This document shows positions 44,670 to 56,345 of a DNA stretch of 64,000 bases, one piece after another. The stretch is taken from NCBI GenBank assembly GCA_944739405.2, contig OX123193.2, forward strand, positions 11,850,331 through 11,914,330. Reading direction: 5' to 3'. The DNA comes from Euclidia mi. Taxonomy: Eukaryota > Arthropoda > Insecta > Lepidoptera > Erebidae. Under the pieces are notes generated by a model. The model was not told where the DNA came from, searched no databases, and was given only the letters and a program-made list of their open reading frames with translations. The first letter of the stretch is position 1. Every line of letters starts with the position of its first letter. The translations under genes and the position numbers were made by a program.

Positions 44670-47133
44670 TGGATCAATGCTGGATAGTAGATAGATAAAT
44701 GGTACATAATTAATTTTTAAATTTTCTCCATATTTCCCTATGATTAATTGAGTACTGATTGATAGCAAAGATTCAAATATGTATCTACTTATTTCATGCT
44801 TTAAATCTACTGCTCTATTTTACCCGAATAGGTAATTACAACTTTCTTACGAGACATATCTTAGAACGTATATTTTAATTTTAAAACCTGTGGAACTAAA
44901 ATACACATGCTATTATTTATGGAGCGCTTAGGCGCTTATTCAAACCCGGCTTAGCTAGTCAAGCCTAGAATCCCTGAATTTTAGAGATTTACTAGAACAT
45001 ATAGGAACACTTAAAAGAACGTTGCGTACTGAAAAAGGATACACCTCTACGACACGATAGTAACATGCATTACCGCTATAACTATACAATTCATACCACA
45101 TCATCAGATAGGCACTTATATATTTTTTATGAAAAACGAACAATATGTGATCAAATCAACGTCTCATAAAAAGGGCATTTTGAATATCAAAAGCTTCATA
45201 AATCATCGCTCAAAGTATAATATCACGATAAATGAATGATCATATCATCAAAAGTCTCTTCAAAAGCCATGGAAGGGCCATAAAGACAAAACAAAAGCTC
45301 ATAAAGCGGTTTAATTAGTCGAAACACTGGTTGTAAACGTACAATGCACAGGGAACGAGCAACAGGTCCCGTTTTATGACTCCATGTTTTAATATTAATT
45401 TTGTATGTTCTGATCGCACTCCAGTTCACTGGGTCAGTCAGACATTGTCATAATTTATGAACTGAAATGAGATCGAATTTTCTGTAATGCTGCGTTTAAT
45501 TTTTTAATATTGTCCGCGTTCGTTCTTCAAAATGTGACCGTTACAGGCTCAATGCTTGTTTCCTTTGCCTACGTGAGAGGAACAAACCAGTAACACGGTA
45601 AAAAATGTAACAACAGGATCATAGACAATATAGTTGTAACTCAATACTTACCTATATAAACCGCGTTTTTTGGAACTCTTTCTCGAAGAATATATGAATG
45701 AGAGAACAACGGTGTCTCGAATGACCCTGCTATTGTTTAAGGAGGAAGCGGGCGCTCAACATGCGACAATCGGATGGAACACGCGGCGGGTCTTGATGGA
45801 CACCTGTGCATAATTACTGTATGAATATATTACTTTCTGCCGGTTAAGTTTTCAATGTAATGCATTTTTGTGAAACTAATTATGTAACGCAAATATGATC
45901 CTGCATGCTAATAAAGTAGATAAACTAAACATTTTTTTAAAGGAATAAGTAAGTACCTACATAAGTGGCAATTAGTCGCATAAAAATTAAATTATTTCAA
46001 TATTTTATTTTTTAATTGCAAAGCTGCACATAAAGACAAAGTAATTGTGTCACTAACACCTATTTATAAACAAATCAAAAATATGTTTCTGATTTGTAAT
46101 CTTAAGGTTTTTGAACACCACTCATCGCTATTATTCCATTGCCGACAAGGAAAGGGAGACCCGCGGCCCGACGCGTGATTACAAGAATTCCTACCACCCA
46201 CGTTATCAGCACAAGTATGGCAGCGAATGTTCGTGACCGCTCAATTTGTACCTGCTGCCGCGACACGTCATCAGTGCGCTATTCCCGACACCCTGTTGTA
46301 ACCGCCATGGACGGAAGACAATTAAGTAATTTTAATATAATTGGCGGTAAGGTTGGTTAACATATTACTGTCACAAAAAAGGCAGAAAATATACCTATAG
46401 TCCGTGCCACGAGAACATAGACTTTTTGTAAACAATTCTACTAAGTGACTTAGCGACAGTTCTGTCAAACACAAATAATATCAAATCGAATAAGCGCAAC
46501 GGTACACAGGTACGTGTCATTGGAAACTAATAATTCAATGGATTGGGTTTTTATTGATATTATGCGCTGTCAACGGGATCTTTTAATATTTTGTGGTACT
46601 GGAACCTGGAATGCCAACATTTGGTTTTACTTCATTGAAATGTAACATTCTTGGGCTTGGCTTGCATTTATCTTAAGAAAAAAATATTTTTTTAGATGTC
46701 AAGAATGGGTAAGTGTAAAGTTAAATGCATGTTTATAGGATGGCAATGCTCATCCCGCGGCCGACTTTGCGGCAATGCGGGTGCAAATTGCAGATAATAA
46801 ACTATTATTCGCACATAAGATTCTGTACACCTAATAAAAATAAACTGAGTCAATTTACGCATGTTACCCCGAATGTAAATTTACCGTAACATTTTGATGG
46901 ATTTTGTTTAAGTAAATTCTGACGTTTTCATTCATACACAATGTAAAATCTCCATGCCTAAAAATTTGCATGCGATGTAATAGCTAGTTGTCTGTAATAT
47001 ATCACATTTGTGGACAATTATTTAATATTTTAAGATAGCTAGGCTAGGAGCAAATTATTTATTGCCTATGATTAAAAAAATCAAAGTCCATAATAGAGTA
47101 CCCTGTTTGTACTCTATCATTGACATACATGGT

Positions 47134-48061
47134 CAGAGGCGGCTCGTGAAAGATTATATTGGGTGTTCACTAAAAAAGAAGATGAAACTGCTTACTATTT
47201 ATTTTGTGAATGCTTTTACAATTTTATTAATAGTAAGATGTGCTAAATCATCGATACCTACCTGAACCGTCCACGCAGTATCAACTCCGGCGCCACTAAA
47301 CAAAATACACGGAAAACAAAACAGCTTCTTACTTCCTTCGCATTTTTGCAACCACATAACCAAAGCGTTTGTTTTTTCACAGATTTTTATAAAGTTTACG
47401 ATGTTATATTCCATATTAGTTACACAATTTAACTGTCTTTCTTAAACATATACACACAATCACACATACAATTAACTATATTTTAAACACCGATCCTTTT
47501 CTAATTACCAACGCACTTGCAGAGAAATGTTTTGCTTTTGTTTACATTCAAATTCAAATGATACCGGCAAAACACTAATAAAAAAAACGGCGCACACGTT
47601 TTAATTTTGCTTCGTGACAAATGGTCATATCATTTAGTCGGGTAATATATTCGCGCATGCGCACCTCGTCAATCTAGCCAGGAGCGCCGCTCCGTATTTG
47701 GCTTATTTCTCATACAAATCTTTTGTCTCACGCGCCCAGCGCATAGAACGCTCTCTCTTTCGCACTCATTACATTTCAGTATTAAGCGTTGTACTAAGCT
47801 TTAGTCAACCAAGAGCGCTGTTTTGAGCGCTCCACTCAACAAAAATACCTGATGTATGTTTCAAGAGTGTTGACAAAATTATGATAAACAGCTTAGTAGT
47901 CAAATACTTATTTGTGGATATGCAAAATAGAAAAGAGAATAGGTGTGTATTCAAATATTGAGTATGTTTATAGAAAAAGATTATATGCGTTGGTTAGGTA
48001 CATATATTTTATAATTTTGGGAGTTCACTGCTCCAGCGCTCCTTTGAACGAGCCGCCACTG
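47134..48061 (-). mobile_element. hAT transposon, internally deleted
   Basis: 928 bp flanked by a perfect 8-bp duplication TACATGGT (47126-47133 and 48062-48069). The ends are CAG(A/T)GGCGGCTCGT on both sides. It carries a transposase N-terminal scrap on the minus strand. It sits inside the TIR transposon 46398-48396, so it inserted after that element did. Confidence 0.9.
47199..47414 (-). pseudogene. hAT transposase N-terminal TTF-type zinc finger
   Basis: 71 codons. The core is W21-x3-C25 followed by KKLFCFPCILFSG with C33 and C36, then W48 and a DDLAHL block with H59. This matches the TTF-type zinc finger at the start of hAT transposases related to ZMYM-type proteins (pattern W..C..KK.LFCFPCLLF...W...G..DL.HL). 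The rest of the transposase, including the catalytic and dimerisation regions, is absent from this 928-bp element, so it cannot be active alone. Confidence 0.75.
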
Positions 48062-48398
48062 TACATGGTATTTTATTATTGATTTGAATGTACTTACATG
48101 TTAAAAAACTACAAAATTGTCGCCAAATTAATGAAAATTATTCCTGGAAAATTCGACCACTCTTACACAAAATCAAATATGTTTATTTTCAGTCAAATTT
48201 ACACTTTTCTGGATATGACTGGAAGTCATACATAATTATATTAACATATATAAACTCAAATACATTAAAAAAACCGTTAAAAAAGTATCAAACTTCACTA
48301 AAGCATAAAATATAAAACACAACGTTATTTGAAATAAAGGTTGTGAAGCCCTGAATGTTTGTTTACAAAAAGTCTATCTTCTCGTGGCACCAACTATA

Positions 48399-49276
48399 GT
48401 ACGTACGTAAGTACCTACATGTATAGTTACTCTGTAAGGAAGGTATAAATATATGTCAAAAGGAAACTTATTATAAAAACCAAATACAATGATTTGTACC
48501 TAAGCCACGAAACAATATGTATGTATGAGTTCCTCTGATGAGATTAGCATTCAACAAAAACACTTCTGCGTAGACTAATATTGTGTATGGTTTATTGTTA
48601 AAATAAGCTCCCTAAACATAGAGACAAGCAATTAGATCGCCAGTCGCCACCCTCTCAAGACAAGCCTCTCCAGATGTGCGCTACGACGAAAGATTAAAAA
48701 AAAGACGCGTTCCTATTTTGAAGAACCCGCCAAAATCAAAAAGACAATCCATTCGAGCAGCTTTTTTATGTTATGCCAGTACGTATAATAGATGCATACG
48801 TTGCATCACGTTGTGCCAACTTATGCGAGCCTCATTGATATTTAAATTAAAGTAATTTGTATAGAAGAAAGTTTTATTTGCTTGGAGTGCATTCAGGACC
48901 GGTTGCCGAATTAAAACGATGCTGACTTTTACGAACGAATTGTGAACACATCCGTGATTTTGCAGCTCCAATCTGCATAATGGAGTCGGTTCGTTCCCTA
49001 GTACAGTCAGCGATAAGATTTGCTGAACTGTCTATTCCGAAGCGGAATTTAAAGAAAACAACGGGCGCGCAAAACCCGACTAAATACAATACATGGCGAA
49101 AAACAAAGCTTGCCCATTGCAGTGGTAACAAAAAGTTAACATAGCCATATTGCACTAGCTATATTTAATGCTCACTTATTCAATGGAGCCTGTTCATAAA
49201 CATAGCTCAGGGCTATCCTCTCCAAGATAACTAAAGAAAGCTTTCAAATACTTTGATGAACGGTGCCACTTCGGGA
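48399..49276. other. No recognisable repeat
   Basis: Two overlapping minus-strand open frames at 48771-49155 (93 and 66 codons) share no recognisable domain. Otherwise unique-looking. Confidence 0.3.
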
Positions 49277-49278
49277 TC

Positions 49279-49586
49279 TATCATCATCAGCCCTTTATAC
49301 TGTCCCACTGCTGGGCACGGGCCTCTTCTCACTATGAGAAGGGTAAGGCCATAGTCCATCACGCTGGCCAAGTGCGGGTTGGCAGACTTCACATGTCTTT
49401 CGAGAACATTATAGAGAACTCTCAGACATGCAGGTTTCCTCACGATGTTTTCCTTCAAGCAGCAAGTGATAATTACCAATTTAATACGCACTTAACTTCG
49501 AAAAGTCATTGGTGCGTGCCGTGGATTCGAACCCGAGACCCTCTGCGTAGCAGTCCGTCGGTCTCTCCACTCGGCTATCGCTGCTT
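49279..49586 (-). mobile_element. tRNA-derived SINE, C2 family
   Basis: Nearly full-length: on the minus strand GCAGCGATAGCCGAGTGGAG, B box GGGTTCGAATCC, linker AATTATCACTTG, then AAAACATCGTGAGGAAACCT, CACTTGGCCAGCGTGATGGA and GGGCTGATGATG. CTTC(G/C)GGATC occurs on both flanks. Both pol III boxes are intact, unlike the copy at 31016. Confidence 0.9.
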
Positions 49587-50690
49587 GCTTCCGGATCCAT
49601 GTCATTGCGGCTTTTTAATTGGTCCGCTGCGGGCTCTTGACCAATCGCAAGTTCCCCTTTTCGTCCGGTCTATATGAACGTGAGAAACTCAATAACTACC
49701 GAACGAATTTCTGTACGATTTCACCAATAGACCGTGTGATTTCAAAGAAAGGTTTAGGTATATAATTGACGCAGGCGGAGCTGCGTAGTCTAGTGTAAAA
49801 TAAACTCAAACATAACACTCTGGGATTGTCAAATGGTTGGTAAAGTGCAGTTGACATTATCAAACCAGTAACCAATATACAAATATCAAGCTACTGCCAC
49901 GTATGAACTATCGTCCTACGCGGCAGTAAGGGCCATCTGAAGGAAACAGTTAATTACCGCGGCCCCACAGCCGATAGGTCAGACCGCCTCTCTCTCGCTA
50001 ACAAGTCCGCTGCCCACTTAAACACACCTTACGTGCATACTACATATTTATTAGAGGTTATGCTAAGTGAACCTTAAATACGTTTATCGATCTGCACGAC
50101 ATTAAATTATACTAAAGGATTTATGTCTGTTTATAGATGTCGTAGAACACAAATTAGTGGATTCATGCCTTTATGTCATGATATATCCAGTTTGCGCGAA
50201 GCCAGTCTCAGAGTCCTACATACTTAAGTTTCTAGAAATAAACAATACCGGCATATATATTTGTAGTTATAGGATAGATAGATATACAGTATGATCTTAC
50301 AGGTAGACCACCGAGACACTACACTACTCGATTCATATTTGCTAAATAAAGGGTATTAGAATGAGGGTGTTTGATAGTTCTTCTACTACCGGACGGCGCT
50401 TCGTATGCGTCAGGTCCAAACTGACGTCAGACATGTACAGACGCGTACACACACATAATAGAAACAAACACAGACGTATGAAAATATAGGGGCTTTAACA
50501 CTTTTGACAGGTTTCTGGACCTGATGCCTTAGTGCTGTCGCATAGTGAGCGTCATTTCAGAAGACCGTAATTGTGCTATGACTATCCAAAACAAAGCACT
50601 TTTAAAACCGCACAGTTACAGACTACGGTTTTACCCCCTTCAATAGGAAAGTTATTAGTTAACAAATAGACTTATTTCCTAAAATATATT
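49587..50690. other. No recognisable feature
   Basis: Unique-looking DNA with no repeat recognised. Confidence 0.35.
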
Positions 50691-50692
50691 TT

Positions 50693-50930
50693 TAATAGAA
50701 TCTCGTCCGTACCCCCGAAGGGGTAGGCTGGTTCAATAACTACTCGCACATTTTGACATGTTATGAATTTACAGGTCCCACGCAATAAGACGCGAGCCTT
50801 TTACTTTGCCAGACTCCGTGCTGCTACTGACAATTTGGTAAAACTCAGTAACACTTTTATCCGAGCCGAGCGTCAAACCCAGGAGCGCGTAATCAGTAGA
50901 CGCATACGCCATCCACTAGACCACAGAGTG
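50693..50930 (-). mobile_element. tRNA-derived SINE B, degenerate
   Basis: Reversed tail TCTCGTCCGTACCCCCGAAG, body CAGGTCCCACGCAATAAG and head with a ruined B box (GAGCGTCAAACCCAGG). An old first-head-type copy. Confidence 0.8.
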
Positions 50931-51211
50931 CAATATCGATATTCTCAAAATCGATATTTTCTTACTATAAATATACTTATTCCCCAATACTATTAACACT
51001 CATCTAAGCTAAACACAAGTAAACGTTAGGTTTCCCAGTATCGGTTAAGTGTTCGATTCTTGGAAGCAGACCATCAGTATGTCGTATACATATGCAACGA
51101 TCGGTTGAGCTATTGCGAGTGTGGCAACGCTAAGGACGACCACAATGTGGGCATAGACGTAATAATAATATCTTTAACTAAAATGTTCCAAAGCTTAGTT
51201 CTATACCAATA

Positions 51212-51418
51212 CTAGAGGACGCCAGCAGCTACGCCTGCATTTTTTTTAAATTTACCCGTTTTGGCCGATCCCGTGAGAATTTCGGGAAATCCCTTCTTAG
51301 TGCACCCCTATGGTCCCCAAGGAACATACATGCCAAATTTCAGCTTCCTGCGCCCAATAGTTTCGACTGTAGCGTGTCTGTCAGTCAGTCAGTAACGCAA
51401 GGATTTTATATATTAAGA
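51212..51418 (-). mobile_element. Non-autonomous Helitron, young copy
   Basis: 207 bp with A|TCTTAATATATAAAATCC and CCTCTAG|T. It differs from the copies at 11720 and 53181 at only a few positions. Confidence 0.9.
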
Positions 51419-51420
51419 TG

Positions 51421-51590
51421 ATAGAGCTGAACAGTTTGTTTGTTTCGTTGAACTCGCTATTCTCAGGAACTAGTAGCCCGATTTGAAATTGGATAGCACA
51501 TTTATCAAGAAAAGCTGGTTAAATAACAGCACACTACGTGACTTGGGCGTGAAGCAGTAGCCCTAAATAACGCGGATGTAACAGCGGGCT
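51421..51590 (+). repeat. Dispersed repeat (J family)
   Basis: Contains TTGTTTGTTTCGTTGAACTC, TCAGGAACTAGTAGCCCGAT, CCCTAAATAACGCGGATGTA. It is related to 54655-54838, which carries the middle and end of the same family. Confidence 0.55.
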
Positions 51591-51714
51591 GAGGTTTAGC
51601 CAATTTAAGGGCACTAGTTTTTAACTACCAAAATACTTGTGTCATACAGTTGTACCTGGACGCTAAATAATCCATTTTAGTAAGAAATGTTTCATTGCCT
51701 TTCCTATTTTAGAC

Positions 51715-51956
51715 TGCCTCCGTGGTCCAGTGGATAGCGTATGCGACTGCTGATCGGAGGTCCCGGGTTCGATTCCCGGGTCGGGCAAAGTGTTACTGGG
51801 TTTTCCCAAATTCTCAGTAGCAGCACGGAGTCTGGTGATGAACCCGGTAACGACAATAGGCTCGCCCCCTATTACGTGGGACCTAAAAATTCATGGCGAA
51901 ATGTGGGTGTGATATTACACCTCTTCCGGGGCTACAGGCGGGAGTCTATAAAAAAA
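51715..51956 (+). mobile_element. tRNA-derived SINE B, first head type
   Basis: The only complete plus-strand copy. Head TGCCTCCGTGGTCCAGTGGA with anticodon-loop-like CTGCTGA and B box GGTTCGATTCCCGGG. The body includes CCCCCTATTACGTGGGACCT; the tail lost GCCTACCCC but ends GGAGTCTATAAAAAAA. Its head is the best-preserved tRNA fold here but leads straight into a SINE body, so it is not a tRNA gene. Confidence 0.9.
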
Positions 51957-52539
51957 TCTATTTAAGTTAACTGACTATAAGAAGCAAAGACATTTTTCAA
52001 ATCGGTCGCTTCGTTCTCAATATTGTCGCAACCAGACAAACTCTATGACAAGTATTACTGCAGTAAACCTTACGTGCTCGAGTTTCGGTTGTATTTTTTC
52101 TACGTTACTCATAAAGGCACGGAGGACAGAATGCGCTAGTGTGTACTTGGCTCGCGGCGTTTCTGTCACGGTCGATCGAACGTGGAGGGTTGGGCGCTAT
52201 CTATGCGTCACGCCATCGGGCCGACCTCGGCGAGACGCGGCCGCGCGGCCCTGCAGCGGTGTCGCGATAACAATTACACAGAAAACTTATTGTGTTGTTT
52301 ACTACAAACACACACATACAAAAATCAACCTTATCTCATTCCAAATAAAGTCTGTATTCAGTGAGAGGGTTCTCCAGTACGGATAGGTAGAGACGGCCGC
52401 GCGAGAGACAAGAGTTTGGAATTATAATTAGGATAGGACGCACGTTGTGCTTTGTGAGCAAGTCAAATCAGCTGAGTAGTTCTGAACGTAAGGACGAAGA
52501 AGGTTAGGACTCCTATCTAGAAACTGTACCTACTACGTC
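51957..52539. other. Repeat-free; CpG-rich block at 52130-52275
   Basis: The CpG-rich block contains GACGCGGCCGCGCGGCCC and TCGCGATAACAATT. Overlapping open frames (up to 113 codons) match nothing I know. Confidence 0.3.
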
Positions 52540-52542
52540 TAA

Positions 52543-52686
52543 CGGCCGGTTTTATTATCCGAAATATCCATAGATTTGGCTACTGCTAGAGATACGTATT
52601 TGACAGATGCTCCATACAAAGTATGACAATCATGTACCTATCTCTAGTAGCCGAATTCAGGGATAGATCGAATATGAAACCGGCCG
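52543..52686. mobile_element. Foldback MITE with TAA duplication
   Basis: 144 bp. Each arm is about 55 bp and starts CGGCCGGTTT(T/C)AT(T/A)(A/T). TAA lies at 52540-52542 and 52687-52689, matching PIF/Harbinger TWA. The arms share TTCGGCTACT / TTTGGCTACT and CTAGAGATA. Confidence 0.8.
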
Positions 52687-52689
52687 TAA

Positions 52690-53180
52690 GACTTCAATCC
52701 TCTTCCACAGTAGGTGCCTACTATATTTATTACGTTATAATAGATATTGTTTTAGTATCGCGGTTTGCCACGATGACGTTAACCGACTGTGACATAGTGA
52801 TAACATAGACCATAAACTTATTGAAAATCAATATATTTTTCAGATACATTCAAGTTAGTCATACTTTGAAGAAGTAATAGGTATTGATGGAATTTCCGAA
52901 AATTGATTTTTGGTGTTGCTTTTCAGCGTCATGGAAGACTACGTTTACATAATAATATCCAATGCTTTAAATACCTCGGCATACCATATCTAAAGGATAG
53001 TAGGATAGTAGGTGTAGAAAAGGCCATAATTCAACTTCTATGACTATAGCATGAATTTTTCCTTTTCATTTCTAACGCACTCACTTGTAATAACTTTCTG
53101 CACTCCTCATAAACTCTACGTGTACGAAAATTCATACTAATGCCGTACTAACAACGCGGATGAAAAGTATATATGATTTA
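52690..53180. other. No recognisable feature
   Basis: AT-rich spacer. Confidence 0.35.
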
Positions 53181-53387
53181 CTAGAGGACGCCAGCAGCTC
53201 CGCCTGCATTTTTTTTTAATTTACCCGTTTTGGCCGATCCCGTGGGAATTTCGGGAAATCCCTTCTTAGTGCACCCCTACGGTCCCCAAGGAACATACAT
53301 GCCAAATTTCAGCTTCCTGCGCTCTATAGTTTCGGCTGTAGCGTGTCTGTCAGTCAGTCAGTAACGCAAGGATTTTATATATTAAGA
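53181..53387 (-). mobile_element. Non-autonomous Helitron, young copy
   Basis: 207 bp with intact A|TC and CTAG|T termini, nearly identical to 11720 and 51212. Confidence 0.9.
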
Positions 53388-53846
53388 TTATAGGTAGTTA
53401 TAAACTATAACCCAAAATAAATCAAAATTATTCTCAAAGTAACTTCATGAATACTTCTTATCTGTAACTTAGCTGACAGTTACCTACTACATGCTCGTCA
53501 TCCGTAAAAACCTGTTACCGCAAATATATTTCAATTATACTATATCGCTCGGTCGCGGGTAGTTACAGGAAATTTTCCTCGTCGCCTTGTATTATCGCGC
53601 CGCGGTCCACAGCTGCATACTGCGTGTCCATGACACGGTTATAGGGCTATACGCTATACACCAGAGGACAGTCTCAACACGCACATAACTGTTATTATAG
53701 TTTAATCACGGCTGCATACATATATGTACGTATAGCGTAATGGTTAAATACTCCTAGGGCAAGTGCGTGTCATAGGGTTTGATTTCAATTCGCATAGTCC
53801 AGACTGTCCCTTTTTGGAAAACATCACGCCTTCCGAAAGTGTGGAT

Positions 53847-54067
53847 GTCCGTGTGGTGACGGATTAAGAATACGGATTGTCACCACCCCATATCATCCCA
53901 TGGGTGTCGTAAGAGCCGACAGAGGGAGCGTTTTATGCAGAGAACAGCACTGTATGAGAAGGAAAACTTGATACAAACCCATTTGGCCAGCGTGGTATAG
54001 TAGGCCAATTCCTCCTTTCAAAGGAGACGCCTAGTCCAGCAGTGGAACGTTAAAGGCTGATGATGAC
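53847..54067 (+). mobile_element. Short retroposon, family D
   Basis: Starts GTCCGTGTGGTGACGGATTA and ends AAAGGCTGATGATGA. Contains CCCATGGGTGTCGTAAGAGC. A short deletion in the middle removes part of the ACCCTACACCAACC block. Confidence 0.8.
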
Positions 54068-54408
54068 GTCTTCTGAAAACATTCGGCATGTAGGTTTCCT
54101 CACAATATTTTGTTCCATCTTTAGGAAACGATAAAAATTAATACATCTAACATTATGAGTTGTTCGTTTGCAACATTGCCACTCGTCAAAATTAAAACAA
54201 GGAACTAGGCTGTTGCGATTCCTTAGCACACTTCGGCATACCTGAGGACTCTTTGGCAATAATTGCCGCTAGTGTGCATCTGCATATAGGCTCAAGTATG
54301 GCTGAAAGTCCTCGCCATGCCGAAAACTCAGTGATGCTCGCAAATACTTGAATCCAACAATTCTGCCTAGAAGTCAATTGGTATCTCCACTAGGCTAGGC
54401 TGCACTAG
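54068..54408 (-). mobile_element. Degenerate C2 SINE
   Basis: Reversed C2 landmarks: GTAGGTTTCCTCACAATATT near 54090 and TTGGTATCTCCACTAGGCTA (decayed tRNA head) near 54380. The interval is heavily diverged. It abuts the D element. Confidence 0.5.
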
Positions 54409-54654
54409 GCTGACAATATCTATGGGAGTATAAGTATAAATAACTCATGCAACTAAGAAAAAAACTGTAAGCATATTTACTAATCGAAAGGGTAGACATT
54501 TGTTAAACAACAAATCTTTTTCTCACTTAGAATAGTTTCACCTTCTAAGAATGATATAATCCTGATTTAGACGACGCGAATAGCTTGACGTCATATGTAT
54601 AGTCTTAGGTACCCGATTCGGAGATCATTATCACGACTGCTTGGCTAACGAAGA

Positions 54655-54838
54655 CTAAACAAGACATGTTTAAAACCTTAACTATCAATAATCATAAGAC
54701 CGATTACAAAAATTCTTTCAGTGTTAGATAGCCCATTTATCGAGGAAGGTTATAGGCTATATAACATCACGCTATGAGCCACGGGAGCGGAGCAGTAACC
54801 TTAAATAACGCGGGTGTAACCGCGGGCATCATCTAGTT
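54655..54838 (+). repeat. Dispersed repeat (J family)
   Basis: CAAAAATTCTTTCAGTGTTA, GATAGCCCATTTATCGAGGA, AGGCTATATAACATCACGCT, GGGAGCGGAGCAGTAACCTT, then TAACCGCGGGCATCATCTAG form a well-known lepidopteran repeat, probably a LINE-derived 3' region. Confidence 0.65.
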
Positions 54839-54844
54839 TATTAT

Positions 54845-54965
54845 ATACTGACTCTGAAGTAAGACTAGGGTGCTGTTCCCATCACGACTGTCAAAGATTT
54901 TCACGACAGCCGGAATCGACGCGACGTCGACGGCTTAGCTTGTCAGCCGAGGCACTATACACACA
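54845..54965 (-). repeat. C1 SINE core fragment
   Basis: Reversed core TTCACGACAGCCGGAATCGA ... GACGGCTTAGC and CAGCCGAGGCAC. Only the central domain remains. Confidence 0.55.
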
Positions 54966-55960
54966 TGATATGCATGTTATTTTGTCATTTACAACCTATA
55001 CCTACATAAAAAAGGGCGTCGATTTAATAAGTTGGTACAATTATCTATTATGCACTTACAATTAGGGATTAGGATTTTGTAAAGCTGAATTGAACCATGA
55101 TATATGATCAGAGATCAGACATCTAAAGTAAGCAGATCGTCAAAGTTAATCTAAATTACGTTAATTTAATTAAATTACTCTAATAACAGTTGAAACATAA
55201 GAATAGGTGACCCTGTACCCAGATAACAAAAAGTACAAAACAATTCGAACATTTAATTCTAAGAAAAGGAAAAGGTTCTCATTGATACTTTAGCTTACCC
55301 TTCTAGTCACTACAAGTCCTATTTAAAATCAAATCAACCCCGTTATTGTACACTTGTTCGACTGCCAAAGAACTATAGTAGACTTGAAAGTCTTAGACCA
55401 TTTCGATGTATAGAATGACTATGGGCAAAGTATAGTTGGAGAGAGTGCTTAACTTTTCGTTTAAGACACATTGATACACAAAAATGACAAACTTCTTAAT
55501 CAAAGTCGGTACACGTGAGAAAAAATTGGTCCGAGGTGAACTTAATCACATGAAGAGCCACAGTTGCTTGTGTTTTAATTCACCCACCATTAGTGCAAAT
55601 TAAATACCATATCTACAAGCCACGGATTCTGGTGATATTTGTAATATCTAAACAAAACCATTAGCTGATCACTAATTAGTAAGCTGTTTGTATGAAATAG
55701 TATCTCCTCACCATTTTAAAACGCATAACACATGTCTAGTTTTACAAAAAATAACGATACCGCCAAAACTAGCCTCGTATTAAATGTAATTGTTATGCTA
55801 CACGCGTACTACTATGACTCACAGTGGACGCAGACGATTGATTCGTCTAATGGTGAGTACACACTTAGGTATTTACTTGTAACTTTACGACAGAATGTCT
55901 AACCTTGCCGCCGAATTTAAAGAACCACACTCGAAGTTCGGTTACAGCCCGAAGGCCAAT
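54966..55960. other. No recognisable feature
   Basis: AT-rich unique-looking sequence. Confidence 0.35.
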
Positions 55961-55964
55961 TCTC

Positions 55965-56341
55965 CTATTTTACATGACATTGAAATAATGTTTGACTTCG
56001 CTTTGATTCGATTTCGCTTTCGCTTTGATCTGATTTTGATTTCGCTTTAAACTAACATCTTTTTGACAACCAAAAAACATTTTTTTATCCTCTGATAAAT
56101 GCTCGCTAAGCTCAAGAATGTAACATTTCAAATTAACATGTTCCAGTACCACAAAACACTGTTGTCAGCGCATATTTCGATAAAAGTCCGATTATTTGAC
56201 ATATTACTTTGCAATGACACATATTTATGTACCGATGTGCTCATTGGGTTTGACATTATTTGTTTTTGACAGAACTATCGCTAAGTTACTTAGTAGAAAT
56301 TCTTTGTTTACAAAAAGTCTATGTTCTCGTGGCACGGACTA
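55965..56341 (-). mobile_element. Truncated copy of the TIR transposon at 46398
   Basis: The minus strand starts TAGTCCGTGCCACGAGAACA at 56341 (TA next to it) and is collinear with 46398-46700. The shared blocks include CTAAGT(A/G)ACTTAGCGA, GTGGTACTGGAAC and TGTAACATTCTTG-like sequence. The opposite inverted end was not found. A 60-codon minus frame inside has no ATG start and no recognisable domain. Confidence 0.7.
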
Positions 56342-56345
56342 TAGA

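Larger units (their letters stand above)
41149..46395. other. Longest repeat-poor stretch
   Basis: About 5.2 kb in which I recognise no dispersed repeat and no exon. Notable pieces are a CpG-rich block at 42120-42290, a 13-bp hairpin at 42642-42671, and a 53-nt imperfect hairpin at 44617-44669. The lack of insertions compared with flanking DNA may reflect constraint on regulatory sequence. Confidence 0.4.
46398..48396 (+). mobile_element. TIR transposon with nested hAT
   Basis: Inverted ends of 38 bp with 3 mismatches (46398-46435 against 48359-48396), including GCCACGAGAA and ATAGACTTTTTGTAAACAA. TA lies on both sides (46396-46397 and 48397-48398). It would be about 1.06 kb without the hAT inserted at 47134-48061. 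A diverged related copy is at 55965-56341. A GGGTAAGTG donor-like site at about 46707 hints at a spliced gene, but no transposase is recognisable. Confidence 0.75.

Noticed and set aside
51715..51787. Well-preserved tRNA fold with intact A and B boxes as a possible tRNA gene.
   Set aside because: The same head occurs in many copies followed by a constant SINE body and tail, and the acceptor stem pairs poorly.
52045..52386. 113-codon open frame as a candidate gene.
   Set aside because: It crosses a CpG-rich block, an overlapping frame is equally open, and the product resembles nothing I know.
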